Shown: one piece after another, positions 42,441 through 45,662 of the stretch
Position numbering within the stretch: the stretch's first letter is position 1
How the letters are laid out: each line of letters starts with the position of its first letter
Assembly: GCA_022600195.1 (NCBI GenBank)
Contig: JAHZKX010000079.1
Location: 1-45,662 of the forward strand
DNA: 45,662 nucleotides
Origin: Planctomycetota bacterium
Lineage (GTDB): Bacteria; Planctomycetota; Planctomycetia; Planctomycetales; Planctomycetaceae
Direction of reading: 5' to 3'
Made by a program: the position numbers and the translations under genes
The notes under the pieces: model-generated
What the model saw: the letters and a program-made list of their open reading frames with translations, nothing else
The model's database searches: none
Told to the model about the DNA's origin: nothing

Positions 42441-42998
42441 TTAAAACCCGAACCCACCGCCGCCGCCACCGCCGCCGCCGCCGCCAAATCCACCGCCACC
42501 ATTAGCTCCACCAAAGCCACCGATTCCTCCACGAGTGGAAATAAATCGGTAGTAATCGATTTCGGCTTCACGTGAATTCAAAGAGCGACCGTAAGGAGTC
42601 GAGACAATCGTACGCTGATCTGCATCCTGGTTTCCCAGATCGGTTAAAATCCGGGCAATCAGTTGTCGTCGATAAGCGTCTAACTCGGGTGCGTAGTTAT
42701 TATCGCTCCGTTCGACGATCACCGGATAGGGAGCACTTCTCATCCGTGCGCCAATTTCGAGAATGTGATCTTTTCCATTGGTGGTAAGCTCTGCACTATT
42801 CTCGACAAATTCATTTCGATTAATGATGAAGTCAACTGCTTCCGCATTGGATTCCATAGTGTGATAATGCGCACGATTCACACTGCCCAGTGGATAGACT
42901 TCGGGAATCGCAAAAGATCGTTGGCGATAACATCCTGTAATCAACAGTATACAGGATGTTGAAAAAATCAGCAGTTGATATATTGATAGTCGGGCCAT
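42441..42998 (-). CDS. OmpA-like lipoprotein with polyglycine tail
   Basis: A 185-residue lipoprotein with lipobox Leu-Ile-Thr-Gly-Cys at about Cys23. The middle 115 residues resemble an OmpA-type peptidoglycan-binding or CpaD-type domain: Asn-Glu-Phe-x-x-Asn-Ser-Ala-Glu-Leu-Thr...Gly, then Tyr-Pro-Val-Ile-Val-Glu-Arg, then Glu-Leu-Asp-Ala-Tyr-Arg-Arg-Gln-Leu-Ile with a following Leu-x-x-Leu-Gly. The tail is a run of Gly with a few Phe, Ala and Asn, encoded by nearly pure GGC/GGT codons. TTG and ATG starts exist at 43010 and 43001; the ATG at 42998 has GAGGG 5 bases upstream. It follows the secretin gene by 163 bp, so a role beside the secretin in the outer membrane is likely. Confidence 0.8.
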   Translation of the reverse strand: MARLSIYQLLIFSTSCILLITGCYRQRSFAIPEVYPLGSVNRAHYHTMESNAEAVDFIINRNEFVENSAELTTNGKDHILEIGARMRSAPYPVIVERSDNNYAPELDAYRRQLIARILTDLGNQDADQRTIVSTPYGRSLNSREAEIDYYRFISTRGGIGGFGGANGGGGFGGGGGGGGGGGFGF

Positions 42999-43113
42999 CA
43001 TGTCCCTCAATTGTTTTTAAACGTCGTTTTATCTTACTTAGATTTTCAACATACGATGACATCTCGATAAGAAAGGCTCTTCGTATCTCGTTTTTAAGCC
43101 AAGAATGAAAACC

Positions 43114-43135
43114 CTATCAGTCTCGGACTGACAGA
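43114..43135 (-). terminator. Possible attenuator between secretin and lipoprotein genes
   Basis: On the minus strand, CTGTCAGTC pairs with GACTGATAG (one mismatch) around a 3-base loop and is followed by GGTTTT. The stem is short and the T run is short, so partial termination after the secretin gene is the most that can be claimed. Confidence 0.3.
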
Positions 43136-43161
43136 ACTTATCCCGGCCATCACTTTTTGTA

Positions 43162-45366
43162 TTACTTTCCCTGACTTCTCCAGGGGAATTTTGATCGACT
43201 TTTCTTAGGCTCGGCTGAATCCAATCTCATTCTGGGATCCACATACCCAGTCGGTTCGATCTGGTTATTATTACTGTCAGGAGTCATATTCTGAAACTTA
43301 TCCTTGATCATTTGCGAAAATCGACTACGCCGATTCTGCTCTGGCTGATTCGCACGATGTCCCGCAGACCGAGCCTGAGGTCCACTTACCCCAGGAGCCG
43401 GTGGGGGAGGAACAGGCTGATACTGATTGGAGCGTACCGGATTCGGTGGTCGAGCAGGACCAGGCTGATTCGGAAAAGTACCACTGTTTGGAATGGGCTG
43501 TGTTGTAGGTCCTTTTTGATAAGTTCCCGTATGCATCGGCGGATAATAGGGAGAAGCAGGTGCCGGATTGAATGGTTGATACCCCACTTCGATTCCCTGG
43601 CCTGCGCCGCGCCCATAAGGCTGCAATTGATAAACTACTTTATCGGGAGCCCCCTCGGTCATATTATATTTATATAGTTCTTTATCATGAGGCACTGTCA
43701 CTTCATGACCTGGATAAGGTGGCACTTCATCTTCTTCCATTGGGCGTATCAACTGGGGAGTCACCGAAATCAATAATTCAGACTCTCCCTGACTCGATTG
43801 TTTCGAACTGAACAGGTAAGGACCGATAAGAGGAAGTTCCCCTAACCAGGGAATTCGAGTGACGCCAGTGGATGAGTCATGTCCAAATAAACCAGCCAGA
43901 ACAATCGTCTGCCCTTCACGCAATTCCACAGTTGTCTGGGCTCTTCTCGAATCCAGACCCGGTATACCCCCTACTGCATTACTGTCGTTGATCTGGCTGA
44001 ATTCAGGAACAATTCGCATCCGAATCAGATCTTTATCAAGCACAATTGGTGTCACCACTATTGAGGTACCAAAACCTCGGAAAGTCGTTGATGTTCCCTG
44101 CGCGCCTCCCACACCAACAATAGTTGGTACGGCAAATTCACCACCTGCGAGAAAACTCGCCGAGTGACCGCTTAATACGGTTAACGTCGGCCGAGCCATA
44201 ATTTTCGTCGTTCCATTCTGAGCCAACGCGTTGATAAGGACATTGACTTCGCCCGCTTCAAAAATACCCGTCAGCGTAGAAGGGACTCCGCCCATTGTAG
44301 AACCAATAAAGTGACGCCCACCATCAAATAATACGCTTAAATCTACACCTAACTGTCTCATCATTGTTCGGTTCATCTGAGCAATCGTAACATGAATCAT
44401 CACCTGAAATTCACCAGGTATTTCAAGCATATTGACAATTAAAGAAGAACCATAGTCGTTACCGAAGCCGTTGGCTCCATCACCATATCCACCTAATCCT
44501 CCTCCACCACCACCACCACCATATCCTGCACCACCGCCATAGGGCTGAGGCCCACCAAGGTTGCCTTCAAAGTTGATGACTTCACCCCGAATGATAGAAA
44601 GGATATTGGCAGCTTCCGTAGCATCGGAGGCTTCACCTTTGACAATAATTTTTCGTGACAGAGGAATCAGATAGACTTTACTGTTAGGAAATAAAACTGC
44701 TATTTTGCGTTCCAACTTGCCGTAATCAATGCGTCGTTGCCCTTCAAGACTTGGGTCCTGAATCGTATGCACCAGATAAGTAATCGGCGAGTCTTCCCCC
44801 TCAAACCAGAGAGTTAAGGTGGTCGTGCCAAGTGTCAATCCGACAATCGCCACTTCGGTCGGGGAGTAAGTCACAAATTCGATAATCGATGGATCTGCAA
44901 TCGCATATCTTCGAATCCGCTTGTTTGTAATGACAAGCTGACTCCGCCGAAGAATAATCTCCATTTCGTCAAAGATTCCAGGTGTTGATTGGATCTGTGA
45001 TGGCAATGGCTTGCGAGTAATTCGCCCTGTATCCTGAACCAGACGGATGCGAGAACCCGGCGTGTTGGTACCTTGAGTTTGAAGTTGTGCGTTCTGAACA
45101 GGAATCATACCTTGAGAACGTTGCAGCGGTTGCTGCTGAAACTGACTTCTATCTCGGGACTGAAATTGATTTGGTGCGGGCGCATTTTGCCCCCCCCTCT
45201 GCATAGGAGCAGTGGGTATCTGAAGCATCGACGGTCCCTGCGCATACCCAGATTGAGTAATCGTAAACGAACTTGTAAGAAGAATCATTATCAAAGGAAG
45301 CGTAGTTTGATGTAGACTCTTTTCAAAAATTCGAATTGCCGGTCCGTGGCAGTTCTTCTTGAACAT
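43162..45366 (-). CDS. Type II/III secretion-type secretin (CpaC/RcpA-like)
   Basis: Secretins form the gated outer-membrane ring of type II secretion, Tad pilus and related systems. After a hydrophobic N-terminus (about 18-42) and a Gln-rich linker comes the pilus-secretin N-domain (about 130-210; Ala-Asp-Pro-Ser-Ile-Ile and Thr-Thr-Thr-Leu-Thr-Leu-Trp), then a BON-like domain (about 215-260). A Gly-rich linker leads to the secretin core (about 305-540), which has the Val-Pro-Thr-Ile-Val gate-side segment and Val-Glu-Leu-Arg-Glu-Gly-Gln-Thr-Ile. A Pro-rich, basic tail of 150 residues follows. GAGGAG 9 bases upstream favours the ATG at 45366. No ATPase or inner-membrane platform gene is within the window. 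Confidence 0.93.
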   Translation of the reverse strand: MFKKNCHGPAIRIFEKSLHQTTLPLIMILLTSSFTITQSGYAQGPSMLQIPTAPMQRGGQNAPAPNQFQSRDRSQFQQQPLQRSQGMIPVQNAQLQTQGTNTPGSRIRLVQDTGRITRKPLPSQIQSTPGIFDEMEIILRRSQLVITNKRIRRYAIADPSIIEFVTYSPTEVAIVGLTLGTTTLTLWFEGEDSPITYLVHTIQDPSLEGQRRIDYGKLERKIAVLFPNSKVYLIPLSRKIIVKGEASDATEAANILSIIRGEVINFEGNLGGPQPYGGGAGYGGGGGGGGLGGYGDGANGFGNDYGSSLIVNMLEIPGEFQVMIHVTIAQMNRTMMRQLGVDLSVLFDGGRHFIGSTMGGVPSTLTGIFEAGEVNVLINALAQNGTTKIMARPTLTVLSGHSASFLAGGEFAVPTIVGVGGAQGTSTTFRGFGTSIVVTPIVLDKDLIRMRIVPEFSQINDSNAVGGIPGLDSRRAQTTVELREGQTIVLAGLFGHDSSTGVTRIPWLGELPLIGPYLFSSKQSSQGESELLISVTPQLIRPMEEDEVPPYPGHEVTVPHDKELYKYNMTEGAPDKVVYQLQPYGRGAGQGIEVGYQPFNPAPASPYYPPMHTGTYQKGPTTQPIPNSGTFPNQPGPARPPNPVRSNQYQPVPPPPAPGVSGPQARSAGHRANQPEQNRRSRFSQMIKDKFQNMTPDSNNNQIEPTGYVDPRMRLDSAEPKKSRSKFPWRSQGK

Positions 45367-45393
45367 CCGCAGTCGCTCCTCAATTGCCTGCAA

Positions 45394-45599
45394 AGAGGAA
45401 AAAATTAATTTTCGCTATACTTATATTCTTGTTCAGGCCCTGGGATTACCTGTAGGTTCTTAACAAAACGACGAATAAAAAGTGATAACGTTTATTCAAG
45501 TCCAGCAAATTTTCCCTAACTTACTGGTCTGCTTTTAAAAAACGGTACCAGTTGTTATGAAGAATACCAGTCCTCATAATGGGGACAAGGAGATTTAGA
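45394..45599. other. Region between the secretin gene and the IS3-type element
   Basis: About 205 bases holding the minus-strand secretin promoter and, on the right, the left flank of an insertion sequence. ACTGGT (45523-45528) and ACCAGT (45547-45552) form a short inverted repeat that may lie at or near the element's left end; the end itself cannot be fixed without the other terminus. Confidence 0.45.
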
Positions 45600-45662
45600 A
45601 TGACAACAAAGAAACGTAAACGACATACTCCCGAACAAATCGTTCGAAAATTGCGTGATGCA
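45600..45662 (+). CDS. IS3-family transposase OrfA, 3' partial
   Basis: Twenty-one codons before the window ends, reading Met-Thr-Thr-Lys-Lys-Arg-Lys-Arg-His-Thr-Pro-Glu-Gln-Ile-Val-Arg-Lys-Leu-Arg-Asp-Ala. This is the typical start of the OrfA helix-turn-helix protein of IS3-type elements common in planctomycetes. AAGGAG lies 7 bases before the ATG. OrfA binds the terminal repeats and is frameshift-fused with OrfB to give the transposase. Whether the element is intact cannot be seen. It points away from the secretin gene. Confidence 0.85.
   Translation, partial: MTTKKRKRHTPEQIVRKLRDA

Overview
The window reads as a piece of a planctomycete chromosome, probably of the Gimesia / Planctomycetaceae type. 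The evidence is family content: a DUF1549/DUF1553 protein next to a planctomycete-type cytochrome c/WD40 protein, a DUF1559 prepilin-like protein, a YTV-like repeat protein, a tandem YHS-domain secreted protein, CehA/McbA metallohydrolases and many lipoproteins with low-complexity tails. Base composition is moderate. The genus is an inference; there is no rRNA to fix it. I saw no tRNA, rRNA or CRISPR array. The only mobile element is the first 21 codons of an IS3-type orfA at the right edge.

Layout. 1-4.8 kb: a secreted haem/DUF1549-DUF1553 protein, cut by the left edge and beginning inside a 15-bp minisatellite, then a cytochrome c-WD40-coiled-coil protein and a strong terminator. 4.9-10.2 kb: a cation diffusion facilitator, mnmA, and a large RND/MMPL exporter on the other strand. 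10.2-15.4 kb: a YTV-like envelope protein with a hairpin leader, then a gltX-glnS pair on the minus strand. 15.6-26.5 kb: mostly housekeeping and envelope genes: an anchored unknown protein, a stand-alone LigD-type 3'-phosphoesterase domain translationally coupled to a GT4 glycosyltransferase, an EEP-family nuclease/phosphatase, a membrane metallophosphoesterase, a UbiD-family decarboxylase, an sppA-TPR operon and a YHS protein. 26.6-34.9 kb: a squalene/phytoene synthase, a DUF1559 protein, two CehA/McbA metallohydrolases facing each other across a small His/Gly-bearing membrane protein, and a lipoprotein mutarotase in operon with the second of them. 35.5-39.7 kb: an ECF sigma factor with a short membrane anti-sigma candidate, a tandem GNAT protein and dnaA. 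39.7-45.4 kb: a minus-strand set consisting of a CpaC/RcpA-type secretin, a glycine-tailed OmpA-like lipoprotein and a TadD-like TPR lipoprotein with a Gln/Asn/Pro-rich tail.

How the genes relate. Strand changes are frequent. Six convergent gene pairs end within 20 bp of each other or overlap by 4 bp at their stop codons, leaving no room for a terminator, whereas five other gene ends carry clear intrinsic terminators. The least explained sets are the secretin/lipoprotein group, the CehA/McbA-small protein-mutarotase group, and the sigma/anti-sigma pair whose anti-sigma candidate has a four-Cys pattern instead of the usual His-Cys-Cys one. For many genes I moved the start inward from the longest open frame because a Shine-Dalgarno sequence or the family N-terminus favours it.
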